Shown: positions 50,560 to 58,677 of the stretch, one piece after another | Position numbering within the stretch: position 1 is the stretch's first letter | How the letters are laid out: each line of letters starts with the position of its first letter | Assembly: GCA_963749875.1 (NCBI GenBank) | Contig: CAVVOX010000006.1 | Location: 124,001 to 188,000 of the forward strand | From: JAHQVI01 sp963749875 | GTDB taxonomy: Bacteria; Pseudomonadota; Alphaproteobacteria; Rhizobiales; Rhodomicrobiaceae | Length of the DNA stretch: 64,000 nt | Reading direction: 5' to 3' | Notes under the pieces: generated by a model | What the model saw: the letters and a program-made list of their open reading frames with translations, nothing else | Told to the model about the DNA's origin: nothing | Database searches by the model: none | Position numbers and translations under genes: made by a program

Positions 50560-51333
50560 ATGACGATTGAACAGATTGGAGCCGAAATCGAGGAGAACCC
50601 CGCAGCCGATGGCAGCGATGAACCGGGCGCGGGGGCGCCGCGGCGCATGCTGCTGATCTATCACCGGCCGGAATCGCAGGCGGGGGCCGTCGGACAATGG
50701 CTCGGCGCGAATGGCTATAAATTCGACGTTCGCTGTCCCGCCGCGGGCGATCCGCTGCCCGAGACGCTGGACGCCCATGCCGGGGCCATCATCTTCGGCG
50801 GCCCGATGAGCGCGAATGACGGCGACGATTACATCCGCCGGGAAATCGACTGGATCACCGTGCCGCTCCGGGAGAACAAGCCGTTTCTCGGCATATGCCT
50901 GGGGGCGCAGATGCTGGCGAAGACCCTCGGCGCCGAGGTCGGCGAGCATCCGGATTCCGTAGTCGAGGTCGGCTATTATCCGCTCGTGCCCGACGAGACC
51001 GGGCCGGACGCGTTTGAATGGCCGCAACAGGTCTATCAATGGCACAGGGAAGGCTTCACTCTGCCCGCCGGTGCGAGCCGGCTTGCCAGCGGCGCGGCGT
51101 TCGAGAACCAGGCGATCCGCTATGGCGAGAACGCTTATGGGGTCCAGTTTCATCCCGAAATGACGCTGGCCATGATCCATCGCTGGACGATCCGCGCCGC
51201 GCACCGCCTATCCGCGCCGGGCGCTCATCCGCGGTCGGAGCATATTCGGGCGCATAATGTGCATGGGCCGGCCCTGCGCGCCTGGCTCGACCGCTTCATG
51301 CGGCATTGGCTCGGACACGGGCCGCAGCGCTGA
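50560..51333 (+). CDS. Class I glutamine amidotransferase domain protein
   Basis: A 257-residue protein with a class I GATase domain: the nucleophile elbow FLGICLGAQMLA (Cys about 110) and the His-Glu pair YGVQFHPEMT (about 190). The N-terminal 30 residues are low-complexity. Such stand-alone GMP-synthase-like amidotransferases have unknown partners; hydrolase activity on glutamyl compounds is possible. It lies 32 bp after the SDR gene. Confidence 0.88.
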   Translation: MTIEQIGAEIEENPAADGSDEPGAGAPRRMLLIYHRPESQAGAVGQWLGANGYKFDVRCPAAGDPLPETLDAHAGAIIFGGPMSANDGDDYIRREIDWITVPLRENKPFLGICLGAQMLAKTLGAEVGEHPDSVVEVGYYPLVPDETGPDAFEWPQQVYQWHREGFTLPAGASRLASGAAFENQAIRYGENAYGVQFHPEMTLAMIHRWTIRAAHRLSAPGAHPRSEHIRAHNVHGPALRAWLDRFMRHWLGHGPQR

Positions 51334-51337
51334 AAGC

Positions 51338-52225
51338 CTATTTCGGTGCAAACGGGTTGAAGCTGTCCCAGAAGGTGGCACCCTCTTCTGTCGAGCCGGT
51401 GCCGCCATCTTGCGCCGCGGACGGCGTGTCCTCTTGCGATCCGCTCTCCGATCGAGGCTGCGGCCTGGACAGATCGATCCGGGTCGCGTTGTTGATCGTG
51501 CCATTTTCCACAGCGTTGCGCGTCTCGCCTGGCTGGGATTCGCCCGCAGGCTGCGCGGCGGCTTGACGCGGCGCTTGCGGCTTACGCGCAGGAGGCGGCG
51601 CCGAAGCCGGCGTGACCTGTTTGGCCACCGCCCGTGCGCCGTTTGTTTTCTTCGATGCATTCTTTTGGCCGGCGCCGTTTTGAGCCTGTGGCGGCGCGGC
51701 TGCGGTGACATCGGCCCGGGTCGTATTGACGCCGATCCCGAAGATCCGCCAATCGCCTCCGACGAATTGGAAATAGAGGTCGAAATTCACCCGCTCGGGG
51801 CTCGTCGGGAAATAGCCGGCAAGCCTGAGAATGCCATTTGGAGCAACTTTCGGCTGCTGCACGAGCTTCGGCTTGAAAAACAGGATCGGCGTCAAGTCGA
51901 GATCGCGCTGCCGGAGTTTGCCGAAGATTTGCGCAAGGCGCGCCGAATTGTTCGAGGCACGAAAGGCGGGCGAGCCGAGATCTTGAAGCACCGTGTAATT
52001 GCCGGTCTTATTCGCCTGGTTCAGCGCGATGATCGACGAGCGGATCATCATGTTGAGCTTATATGGGTCAGGCAGGGCAGGGACAGCCGGAGCAGCAGGC
52101 CGGGCTTGCTGTTGCCGCTCAGCGGACTTTTCCGATTTCTGCGCTTTCTGCTGGGCGAAGGCAGACCCTTCCATTGCAGCCACGAAGACTGCAATTGCCA
52201 GCAGACTACGGATCAATGGCGCCAT
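51338..52225 (-). CDS. Hypothetical exported protein with Ala/Pro-rich tail
   Basis: A 295-residue protein with a signal peptide (LLAIAVFVAAMEGSAFAQ, cleavage near 25). Residues 50-160 form a compact domain (NMMIRSSIIALNQANKTGNYTVLQDLGSPAFR, FDLYFQFVGGDWRIFGIGVNTTR) resembling periplasmic NTF2-like domains. The rest is an Ala/Pro/Gln-rich linker and a short end FWDSFNPFAPK. The family is not recognised. It is convergent with the GATase gene, only 4 bp apart. Confidence 0.75.
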   Translation of the reverse strand: MAPLIRSLLAIAVFVAAMEGSAFAQQKAQKSEKSAERQQQARPAAPAVPALPDPYKLNMMIRSSIIALNQANKTGNYTVLQDLGSPAFRASNNSARLAQIFGKLRQRDLDLTPILFFKPKLVQQPKVAPNGILRLAGYFPTSPERVNFDLYFQFVGGDWRIFGIGVNTTRADVTAAAPPQAQNGAGQKNASKKTNGARAVAKQVTPASAPPPARKPQAPRQAAAQPAGESQPGETRNAVENGTINNATRIDLSRPQPRSESGSQEDTPSAAQDGGTGSTEEGATFWDSFNPFAPK

Positions 52226-52340
52226 CTCTCAGTGCCCCGTGGCCCGCCCCTTCGACCGGAAGGAAGGGGCTGAGGCCATCATGATACGCAAAATGGGCCA
52301 CCGGCATGACCGATGGCCCAACGAGATCTTGAGCGATATT

Positions 52341-53801
52341 CTACCAGGAGACCTGGAGGCCGGCGCGGCCGCCGACCGTGCGGTCGCTGGAGTGACCGCC
52401 GAAGTTTTCCTCATTCAGGCTGACGCCGACGCCGCCGGACACGGCCCAGCGCTCGCCGCCACCCATGAAATTGTAGCCAAGCACGCCCATGGCCGCGATG
52501 CCGAGCGCGGTGTTGCCTTCATAGAAGCCGACATTCGCGGACAGGCCGAAAGTTTCCGCACCCACGAGGTCCGGATTCTCCACCGCCATGGCGATGGCGA
52601 TGCCTGCGCCATGTTCGCTGAGCTGGTCGAAGATCTGGCCGCCATCGGAGGCAAGGTTGCCATTCGCGTCACTTGTTAGGACTTCGAGCGGTCCGGTCTG
52701 GAACGAACGGCTCGCATCCGATGTGATGCCCGGCGCTGTGTAGGTATGGTTGGCGGTGCCTAGGACGAACTGGTTTTCGCGTGTTGCGACGGCGCCGACG
52801 TCACCGCTGTCCGTTCCAATCGCGACCGAGCCGTCAGCCTGCGCGTTCGTGTTCCTGCCGGCGGCGATTGCGTTGCGGGCACCGACGCCCGGCGTACCGG
52901 TCTGTGCGCTGTCGCCTACGGCAACCGCGCCGCTGCCTCTGGCGATCGAGTCCGTGCCAAGCGCCGTAGACCGAGGCCCGCCTGCAACAGCCCCACTGCC
53001 CACGGCGGTCGCACGATGATTACGGGCCTGGGCCTCGCTACCGATCGCCGTGGCTCTTGCCAGATCCTGAGCTGGATCGCCATTCAATGTCGGATCAGCG
53101 ATTGCGTCGGCGCCAATAGCCACCGACCGCCCGTTGACTGCCGTGGCCCGTGTGCCGGTTGCCGTTGACAGCTCGCCACTTGCAGTCGCCTGGCTACCTG
53201 TTGCGGTTGCGCGAAGACCGCTCGCGGTCGCGTTTGCGCCCGTCGCCGTCGACCGTCCTTCGCTGGCCGTTGCTGCAAAGCCGGTAGCGGTCGATAACTC
53301 GCCGCTTGCGTCGGCGTCAGCGCCGGTAGCCGTCGCGCCTGGGTCAGATGCATTCGCGTTGTTGCCAACGGCCGTGGCGTTCGCTCCGAGAGCCGTTGCG
53401 GCGGCTCCGACCGCAGTGGCGTCGTCGCCATCAGCTATCGTCGGACCGTCTTCGGGATCATCGCCGCCGACTGCAACAGCACCATCTCCTGTTGCATTCA
53501 CGTCATTACCGACCGCGGTTGCGCCGGCGCCATTGGCAGTAGGGTTGTTACCAATCGCGGTCGCTCCATCGACGCCATTCCCGGCGGCGTCCGCGCCCGG
53601 CCCGCATGCGAAATCCTGAGAATTGGCAGCCGTCGCGCCGCCATCACCGGGACCGCCAATAGCGAGCTCGCAGGTCGCCGCTTGGGCCGCCGCCGTGTTG
53701 GGCGCAGCAACTCCAAAGAAGGCATGGAACGCCAACGCACCCGCAGCCGCGAGCGCAATCGTGCTCGAAGACGTCAAAATCTTCATACTTATCCGTCTCA
53801 T
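52341..53801 (-). CDS. YadA-like trimeric autotransporter (head-repeat adhesin)
   Basis: A 486-residue outer-membrane protein. It has a signal peptide (IALAAAGALAFHAFFGVAAPNTAAAQA), about 20 YadA-type head repeats in a 14-residue rhythm such as GELSTATGFAATAS and EGRSTATGANATAS (about 75-330), a neck-like ENQFVLGTANHTYTAPGI (about 345) and a C-terminal anchor-like stretch ending GGRAGLQVSW. Between head and anchor is almost no coiled-coil stalk, so the adhesin would be short. ATG 53801 follows GGAGGGG; ATG 53786 is an alternative start. The protein is probably surface exposed and involved in adhesion or biofilm. Confidence 0.85.
   Translation of the reverse strand: MRRISMKILTSSSTIALAAAGALAFHAFFGVAAPNTAAAQAATCELAIGGPGDGGATAANSQDFACGPGADAAGNGVDGATAIGNNPTANGAGATAVGNDVNATGDGAVAVGGDDPEDGPTIADGDDATAVGAAATALGANATAVGNNANASDPGATATGADADASGELSTATGFAATASEGRSTATGANATASGLRATATGSQATASGELSTATGTRATAVNGRSVAIGADAIADPTLNGDPAQDLARATAIGSEAQARNHRATAVGSGAVAGGPRSTALGTDSIARGSGAVAVGDSAQTGTPGVGARNAIAAGRNTNAQADGSVAIGTDSGDVGAVATRENQFVLGTANHTYTAPGITSDASRSFQTGPLEVLTSDANGNLASDGGQIFDQLSEHGAGIAIAMAVENPDLVGAETFGLSANVGFYEGNTALGIAAMGVLGYNFMGGGERWAVSGGVGVSLNEENFGGHSSDRTVGGRAGLQVSW
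52950..53560 (-). repeat. 42-bp coding repeats (YadA head units)
   Basis: Direct repeats with a 42-bp (14-codon) period encode the xSTAxGxxAxAS head units. They lie inside one reading frame, have no spacers and are not a CRISPR array. The repeats are degenerate enough at DNA level to remain stable, but unit number could vary by recombination. Confidence 0.75.
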
Positions 53802-54223
53802 TTAAAATTTCCCCTCCAGTGACGGTTGGATCGAAACATTCGCCCAGCCCCTGAGCGCCAAAATCCGCCAATAAGCGTGAGAACCAATTCATTTTCGGTG
53901 GCGTGAGACTTGAACAGCTTTTTCGCGTCCCCCGTACCACCAGCGAAGGTAATCACAGCAGCCGTGATGCTGCAATGAGAACACAGAATAGACGCAGTTC
54001 TTTTCAGTGAATTCCCATAATCGTTGCTTGTCCGTCACTCTGATATATTAAATACCTACTTTTTGGAGCAGGAATAACAAACGTCGCAACTTATAGTTGT
54101 TGAAACATATTCAAATGTGGCAGCCGGAATTCACAATATGTGTGATAAATCACATTTCCCTTGAGTGGCTGCGGCCCGGATGTTATTCATGAACAAATCA
54201 TGAACATATGGAGTCTGCGTCTC
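53802..54223. promoter_or_regulatory. AT-rich upstream region of the YadA-like gene, with palindrome TGTGAT-aa-ATCACA
   Basis: About 420 bp without a supported gene; it is markedly AT-rich between about 53990 and 54160, unlike its neighbours. At 54141-54154 TGTGATAAATCACA is symmetric (TGTGAT/ATCACA), like half-sites of CRP/Fnr family operators but with a spacer of four between TGTGA and TCACA. It lies close to the small gene at 54224 and about 345 bp from the YadA start. Confidence 0.4.
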
Positions 54224-54487
54224 ATGAGTGGCTCATCAGGCAATGGCGACAAGCCGGATCTCTTCGCGCATCCAAGCCCGTCCGAATTCGACTACAAGCC
54301 GCTGCTCTCGGCGCTCAGGGAATGCCGGCTCAGGCTCGTCGAATTCATGGCGAAGACCGGCCCGCGCAATCCGGTCTATGTCGAAGGCGAGTTGCTCATC
54401 GCCTATATCGACGCGGTCGCACGGCTGACGCGCGTTCCTGGCGCCGTGAAGTTCGTCACCGGCAGGAAGGGCGATCCGAAAGGCTGA
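54224..54487 (+). CDS. Small hypothetical protein
   Basis: An 87-residue protein: a hydrophilic N-terminus, then a helical part KPLLSALRECRLRLVEFMAKTGPRNPVYVEGELLIAYIDAVARLTRVPGAVKFVTG. No family is recognised. GGAG lies ten bases before ATG 54224; ATG 54200 without a ribosome site would add eight residues. It converges with crtI, 11 bp apart. Confidence 0.6.
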   Translation: MSGSSGNGDKPDLFAHPSPSEFDYKPLLSALRECRLRLVEFMAKTGPRNPVYVEGELLIAYIDAVARLTRVPGAVKFVTGRKGDPKG

Positions 54488-54498
54488 CGCCACCCTGG

Positions 54499-56028
54499 CT
54501 AATGAAAAGCGGCGGCGTCCGGGATGAGCCTGTCGATCACCTTCGCCGAGCACAGCACGCCCGGCATGCCGGCGCCGGGATGGGTGCCTGCTCCGGTCAG
54601 ATAGAGCCGCTCTATGCCTTCGGCGCGATTGTGGAAGCGGAACCAGGCGCTTTGGGTGAAATAGGGCGCAATGGAAAAGCCGGTGCCTTTGTAGCTCAGA
54701 TAATCATGCGCGAAGTCGGCGGGCGTCAGAGTGCGCTCGGCGGTAATGGTCTCGTTTAGGCCCGGAAGGATCGTGCTGTCGAGCGCCGTCACGATCCGGT
54801 CGCGCAGATGCGGCCCCTCTACGCTCCAGTCGAGCCCCGCATCCAGATTGGGAACGGGGCAAAGCGCGTAAAAGCTGTCGCAGCCTTCGGGCGCAAAGCT
54901 CGGATCGGTCGCCGTCGGCCGGTGGATGTAGAGGGAGAAGTCCTCCGCCAGCCGCCCGCGCTTGAAGATGTCGTCGAGCAGTTCGCGGAAACGCGCGCCG
55001 AGCCAGATCGTATGATGGGCGACGTCCGGATATTGCCGCCGCGTGCCGAAATAGAGCAGGAACAGGCCCATGGAGAGGCGCGCCGCACGCAGCTTCAGCT
55101 TTGCGGAGGAACGAAGCCTTTCGCGCGGCAGCATTTCATTGAACAGGTGCATCGGATCGGCATTGGAGACGACGAAATCGGCGGCGATCTGCTCGCCTCC
55201 CTCCAGAGCGACCCCAGTTGCCCGATTGCCGCTCAGCGTGACGCGCTCGACCGTCTCATTCAGCCGGATGCCGACACCGACCTCCTCCATGAGCCGCGCA
55301 ATGCCGGCGATGAGGCCGCCAGTCCCGCCCATGGCGAAATGCACCCCCCATTTGCGCTCCAGATAATGGATCAGGCCGTAAATGCTCGTCGTATCGAACG
55401 GGCTGCCGCCGACGAGCAGCGGCTGGATCGAGAAGGCCTGGCGCAGTTTCGGGCTCTTGAGATAGCGCGAGATCATCTGCCAGACGGTGCGATGGCTGCC
55501 GAGGCGGACGAGGGCGGGTGCCTGGGCCAGCATGGTCCGCAGATTATGGAAGGGCTGGTCGGCGAGGCCGATGAAGCCGCGATTGAAAAGCCGCTCCGAA
55601 TGCGCAAGCAGCCTCAAATAGCCGTCGCAATCGGCCGGTTCGATGCGGCGGATTTCGGCGAGTGTTTCCTCGACCGTGCCGCCATAATCGAAATGGTCGC
55701 CACCGGGAAAGCGGAAACGGTACCACGGATTGAGCGGCACCAGCCGGACATAGTCGTCCATGCGGCGGCCGAACAGCGCGAACAGCTCCTCGAAGAGAAA
55801 ATGCGCGGTGATGACCGTCGGACCGGCGTCATAGCGAAAGCCATCGCGCGTGAAGACCTGCGCCCGCCCCCCGAGCATGCCGAGCCGCTCGATAAGCGTC
55901 ACCCGGTAGCCTTTCGCGCGGAGCCGCAACGCGGCGGCCATGCCGCCCAGCCCGCCACCGATGATCACGGCGTGCGGCGCGCGCCCCGTAAGCGCCGGGG
56001 CTTGTGCCCCGCTAACCGTCTTCAGCAT
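54499..56028 (-). CDS. crtI: Phytoene desaturase
   Basis: FAD enzyme introducing double bases... of conjugation into phytoene on the way to lycopene (desaturation), at the membrane. The 509-residue protein has the N-terminal dinucleotide motif AVIIGGGLGGMAAALRLRAKG (about 20-40), LGGRAQVFTRDGFRYDAGPTVI and the bacterial desaturase signature near the C-terminus YLTGAGTHPGAGMPGVLCSAKV. The number of desaturation steps (three or four) cannot be read from sequence. It follows a 3' remnant of fni by 9 bp and is divergent from crtE. Confidence 0.95.
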   Translation of the reverse strand: MLKTVSGAQAPALTGRAPHAVIIGGGLGGMAAALRLRAKGYRVTLIERLGMLGGRAQVFTRDGFRYDAGPTVITAHFLFEELFALFGRRMDDYVRLVPLNPWYRFRFPGGDHFDYGGTVEETLAEIRRIEPADCDGYLRLLAHSERLFNRGFIGLADQPFHNLRTMLAQAPALVRLGSHRTVWQMISRYLKSPKLRQAFSIQPLLVGGSPFDTTSIYGLIHYLERKWGVHFAMGGTGGLIAGIARLMEEVGVGIRLNETVERVTLSGNRATGVALEGGEQIAADFVVSNADPMHLFNEMLPRERLRSSAKLKLRAARLSMGLFLLYFGTRRQYPDVAHHTIWLGARFRELLDDIFKRGRLAEDFSLYIHRPTATDPSFAPEGCDSFYALCPVPNLDAGLDWSVEGPHLRDRIVTALDSTILPGLNETITAERTLTPADFAHDYLSYKGTGFSIAPYFTQSAWFRFHNRAEGIERLYLTGAGTHPGAGMPGVLCSAKVIDRLIPDAAAFH

Positions 56029-56037
56029 TGGCGATCC

Positions 56038-56220
56038 TCAGCTTAGGAGCGGCGCTTGCCGCAGATCGTTCAGAGTTCGGCTCCCGGTACAGAAGCAGGC
56101 GATGCGCAGCTCCGCGATCCGGTCTTCGAAATGCGCAATGACGGCGTCGGCGCTGTCGAGCACGCCCGCCGCCTGTCCGGCGAGATCGGCGCCGAGCCGG
56201 ATCGCTTTTGCGGCTGTGCA
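56038..56220 (-). pseudogene. fni: 3' remnant of type 2 isopentenyl-diphosphate isomerase
   Basis: On the minus strand the frame ending at TGA 56038-56040 reads AKAIRLGADLAGQAAGVLD, then ADAVIAHFEDRIAELRIACFCTGSRTLNDLRQAPLLS. This is the C-terminal end of Fni-type (FMN-dependent) IPP isomerases, with the typical GADLxG and CFCTGSR segments. About 60 residues of some 345 remain, there is no start codon in the frame and a stop lies just upstream. In Pantoea-type carotenoid clusters idi2/fni lies between crtE and the other crt genes, which fits the place here. Confidence 0.75.
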
Positions 56221-56456
56221 TTTCGGACATATGGCTCATTTTCCGTTGCGCGCTTCAGAAAGGACAGCGTAAAGCTCAACTGCCGGATGGCACGAATGCT
56301 GCACGGAGCGGGACAGGTGCGCTGATTTTACGCTGCAATATTTCTCTAAAAATTCTGCCGACAGGAACAAAATTCAATAGATCCGGCCCTGGGATAAAAT
56401 TTCCTGCCAGGGCAGTGAGCGTTTCGAAACAATTTTAAGCGGTATGAGTTTGCTCA

Positions 56457-57380
56457 ATGTCGGGCAAAGATGAGCTGATAGAAATTGCGCGAGGGCTCCG
56501 GCAAAAGGTCGAAGTGCAGCTCGACAGGCTGATCCAGCCGTCCGAGCAGCCGCCTTTCGACCTTCACCGCTCGATGCGTCACACGCTGCTTGCACCGGGC
56601 AAGCGCATCCGGGCGCTGCTGACGATTTTCGTGGCTCGGCATTTCGGCGGCTATGAGGACCGCGCGATGCGCTCGGCCTGCGCGCTCGAAATGGTCCATG
56701 CCGCTTCATTGATCCTTGATGATCTGCCCGCGATGGACAACGCCTCCTTGCGGCGTGGACTCCCCGCAAATCATCAGATCTACGGCGAAGCGACGGCGAT
56801 CCTGGCGGCGATCGCGCTCCTCAATCGCGCCTTCGGCGTCATTGCCGAGGATGAAAGCCTGAGCCCGGACCAGCGCGCGCAACTTACCCGCATGTTGAGC
56901 CGGTCGGTCGGTTCCGAAGGGCTGGTTGCGGGCCAGGAGCAGGATCTGAAATGGTCGCCGGAGCACGCAACGCCGGACGATGTCGCCCAGGTCCATGCCC
57001 GCAAGACCGCCGCACTGTTTTCCGCCGCCGCCGCAATGGGGGCCGTGACGGCGTCGGTAGACCGCGATCAGGTCGCCCTGATGGGCGAATTCGGCATGAA
57101 GCTCGGCCTGGCCTTTCAGATTTTTGATGACCTGCTCGACGCCACGGCCGACAGGGATGACGCGGGAAAGGATGTCCTGCAGGATGGCGCGCGGCCGTCG
57201 CTGGTGCTGGCGATCGGTCGGGATGCAGCGAGCAATGAGGCCCAATCGCTCATCGAAGCCGCGACCGGCATGCTTTCCGGCATCGGCGGCGGCGACAAAA
57301 CGGCGCTGAGACATTTCGCAATGTGGCTCATCGGCGGGCTGGAAAATAGACTTCGAACTGCAAGCCTCGGCAATCGATGA
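56457..57380 (+). CDS. crtE: Polyprenyl synthetase, probable geranylgeranyl diphosphate synthase
   Basis: A 307-residue trans-isoprenyl diphosphate synthase making C15 or C20 diphosphate from IPP. The first aspartate-rich motif is SLILDDLPAMDNA (about 84-94), the second LAFQIFDDLLDATAD (about 225-238), with GKRIRALLT before and the catalytic Arg/Lys in RRGLPANH and ARKTAALFSAA. The place beside crtI and crtZ suggests GGPP for carotenoids. The ATG is in a weak context (tgctcaATG). It is 70 bp from crtZ in the same direction. Confidence 0.88.
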   Translation: MSGKDELIEIARGLRQKVEVQLDRLIQPSEQPPFDLHRSMRHTLLAPGKRIRALLTIFVARHFGGYEDRAMRSACALEMVHAASLILDDLPAMDNASLRRGLPANHQIYGEATAILAAIALLNRAFGVIAEDESLSPDQRAQLTRMLSRSVGSEGLVAGQEQDLKWSPEHATPDDVAQVHARKTAALFSAAAAMGAVTASVDRDQVALMGEFGMKLGLAFQIFDDLLDATADRDDAGKDVLQDGARPSLVLAIGRDAASNEAQSLIEAATGMLSGIGGGDKTALRHFAMWLIGGLENRLRTASLGNR

Positions 57381-57449
57381 AATCCATGCCGCTTCGGCGG
57401 GCTTGCAAGGGGCTTACTCCTCGGCGCATTCGAAAGGGGGGGAGAGCAC

Positions 57450-57953
57450 ATGGCTGACTGGGTCGTCAATCTGATCATCTTCCTTGCCGTCTTTTTCGGC
57501 ATGGAGGGCGTGGCCTGGGCGACGCACAAATATCTGATGCACGGCGCTCTCTGGCTTCTGCATGAATCCCATCACCGCCCCCGCCGGAGCTGGTTCGAGC
57601 TCAACGATCTCTTTGGGGTGTTCTTCAGCGTCGTTTCGATCGGCCTGATCCTGGCCGGCACGTTTTCTTACGGCGCCTTGCTTTGGGCCGGGCTTGGAAT
57701 GGCCGCCTATGGCCTCGTCTATTTCCTCCTCCACGATGTGCTGGTGCATCACCGGGTCGAGCATGGCTTTGTGCCGCGCCACGGCTATCTGCGCCGCGTC
57801 TACCAAGCGCACCGCCTGCACCATGCGACGCTCGGTCGGGATGGTGCGGTGTCTTTCGGCTTCATCTATTCGCCGCCGCCGGAGAAGCTGGCCGCCGTGC
57901 TCAAATCGCGAGGGGAGGGCGACACGGCCGGCGCGGACAGGCCGTCCAATTGA
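57450..57953 (+). CDS. crtZ: Beta-carotene hydroxylase CrtZ
   Basis: Membrane di-iron hydroxylase acting on carbon 3 of beta-ionone rings, giving zeaxanthin. The 167-residue protein has the four histidine clusters of the family: THKYLMH (about 26-32), HESHHRP (about 39-44), HDVLVHHRVEH (about 99) and HRLHHA (about 126), within three to four membrane segments. It ends 30 bp before repeats R1 and R2. No lycopene cyclase gene is present in the window, so its ring substrate must come from elsewhere. Confidence 0.92.
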   Translation: MADWVVNLIIFLAVFFGMEGVAWATHKYLMHGALWLLHESHHRPRRSWFELNDLFGVFFSVVSIGLILAGTFSYGALLWAGLGMAAYGLVYFLLHDVLVHHRVEHGFVPRHGYLRRVYQAHRLHHATLGRDGAVSFGFIYSPPPEKLAAVLKSRGEGDTAGADRPSN

Positions 57954-57982
57954 GTCCCGGGAACGGCGCGGCGGCCGGCGCT

Positions 57983-58164
57983 TAGATCAACCCTCGTTCA
58001 AGTGGACTCACTTGAGCGAGGTCAAGTTGATCTACATCAATAAGTTAGCGCAACCCTCGTTCAAGTGGACTCACTTGGACGAGGTCAAGTTGATCTTTTT
58101 CTATCGGTTAGCGCAACTGTTCCCGCGTCCATCCCCGCCTTCGCGGGGACATGCTTCGACGCGC
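57983..58164. repeat. Repeat cluster: R1 copy 4, partial R1 copy 5, R2
   Basis: R1 copy 4 at 57983-58034 continues into TTGATCTACATCAA (58027-58040), a perfect TTGAT-N4-ATCAA. A second, 5'-lacking R1 copy follows at 58051-58096, joined through taagttagcgcaa. Then R2 follows at 58107-58164 with the hairpin gcgtccatccccgc/gcggggacatgcttcgacgc. The cluster fills the gap between the convergent ends of crtZ and ybaB, and the ybaB stop lies just past it. Confidence 0.8.
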
Positions 58165-58170
58165 GGTGCG

Positions 58171-58491
58171 CTAGAACAGGTTGAGACCTGGCGGAAGCGG
58201 GAGGCCGCCGGCCAACTCCTGCATCTTGGCTTGAAGCGCTTCTTCGATTTTCGCTTTTGCGTCGCCATGAGCGGCCACGATCAGATCCTCCAGGATCTCG
58301 CGCTCGCTCTCCTTGAGGAGGCTCGGATCGATCTTCATTTCCATCATGGCGCCCTTGCCGTTGAGCGTCACGCTGACGAGGCCGGCTCCGGCGGTGCCGG
58401 TTTGCGTGATCTGCGCAACCGCCTCCTGCATCTCCGCCATTTTTTCCTGGAGCTGCTTGGCCTGTTTCATCATGTCCATGAGATTTTTCAT
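58171..58491 (-). CDS. YbaB/EbfC family nucleoid-associated protein
   Basis: A 106-residue DNA-binding protein of the YbaB/EbfC family, dimeric, usually next to dnaX and recR. It starts MKNLMDMMKQAKQLQEKMAEMQ and shows VSVTLNGKGAMMEMKIDPSLL and LEDLIVAAHGDAKAKIEEAL. Its TAG stop lies at the edge of the R2 repeat. It lies 187 bp downstream of dnaX on the same strand. Confidence 0.95.
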   Translation of the reverse strand: MKNLMDMMKQAKQLQEKMAEMQEAVAQITQTGTAGAGLVSVTLNGKGAMMEMKIDPSLLKESEREILEDLIVAAHGDAKAKIEEALQAKMQELAGGLPLPPGLNLF

Positions 58492-58677
58492 TGCCGTCCT
58501 TTCAGCTCTGAATGCGGGATCAGCCGAAGTGGAGACGCCAGCCCGAAACGCCCGTTTTCGCGGGGCTTCCTCCAGGGGGCTGCGAGCGCTTCCGTTTCAT
58601 CTGTGATCGCGATAGCGGCTTTCCGCAAGGGTGGAATTGGAATGTCCTGGTCAAGGATGACTGCGCCTCAGCGTTCG

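Noticed and set aside
52950..53560. Regular 42-bp repeats looking like a CRISPR-type array
   Set aside because: The repeats are in one open frame without spacers, encode YadA head units and have no cas genes nearby.
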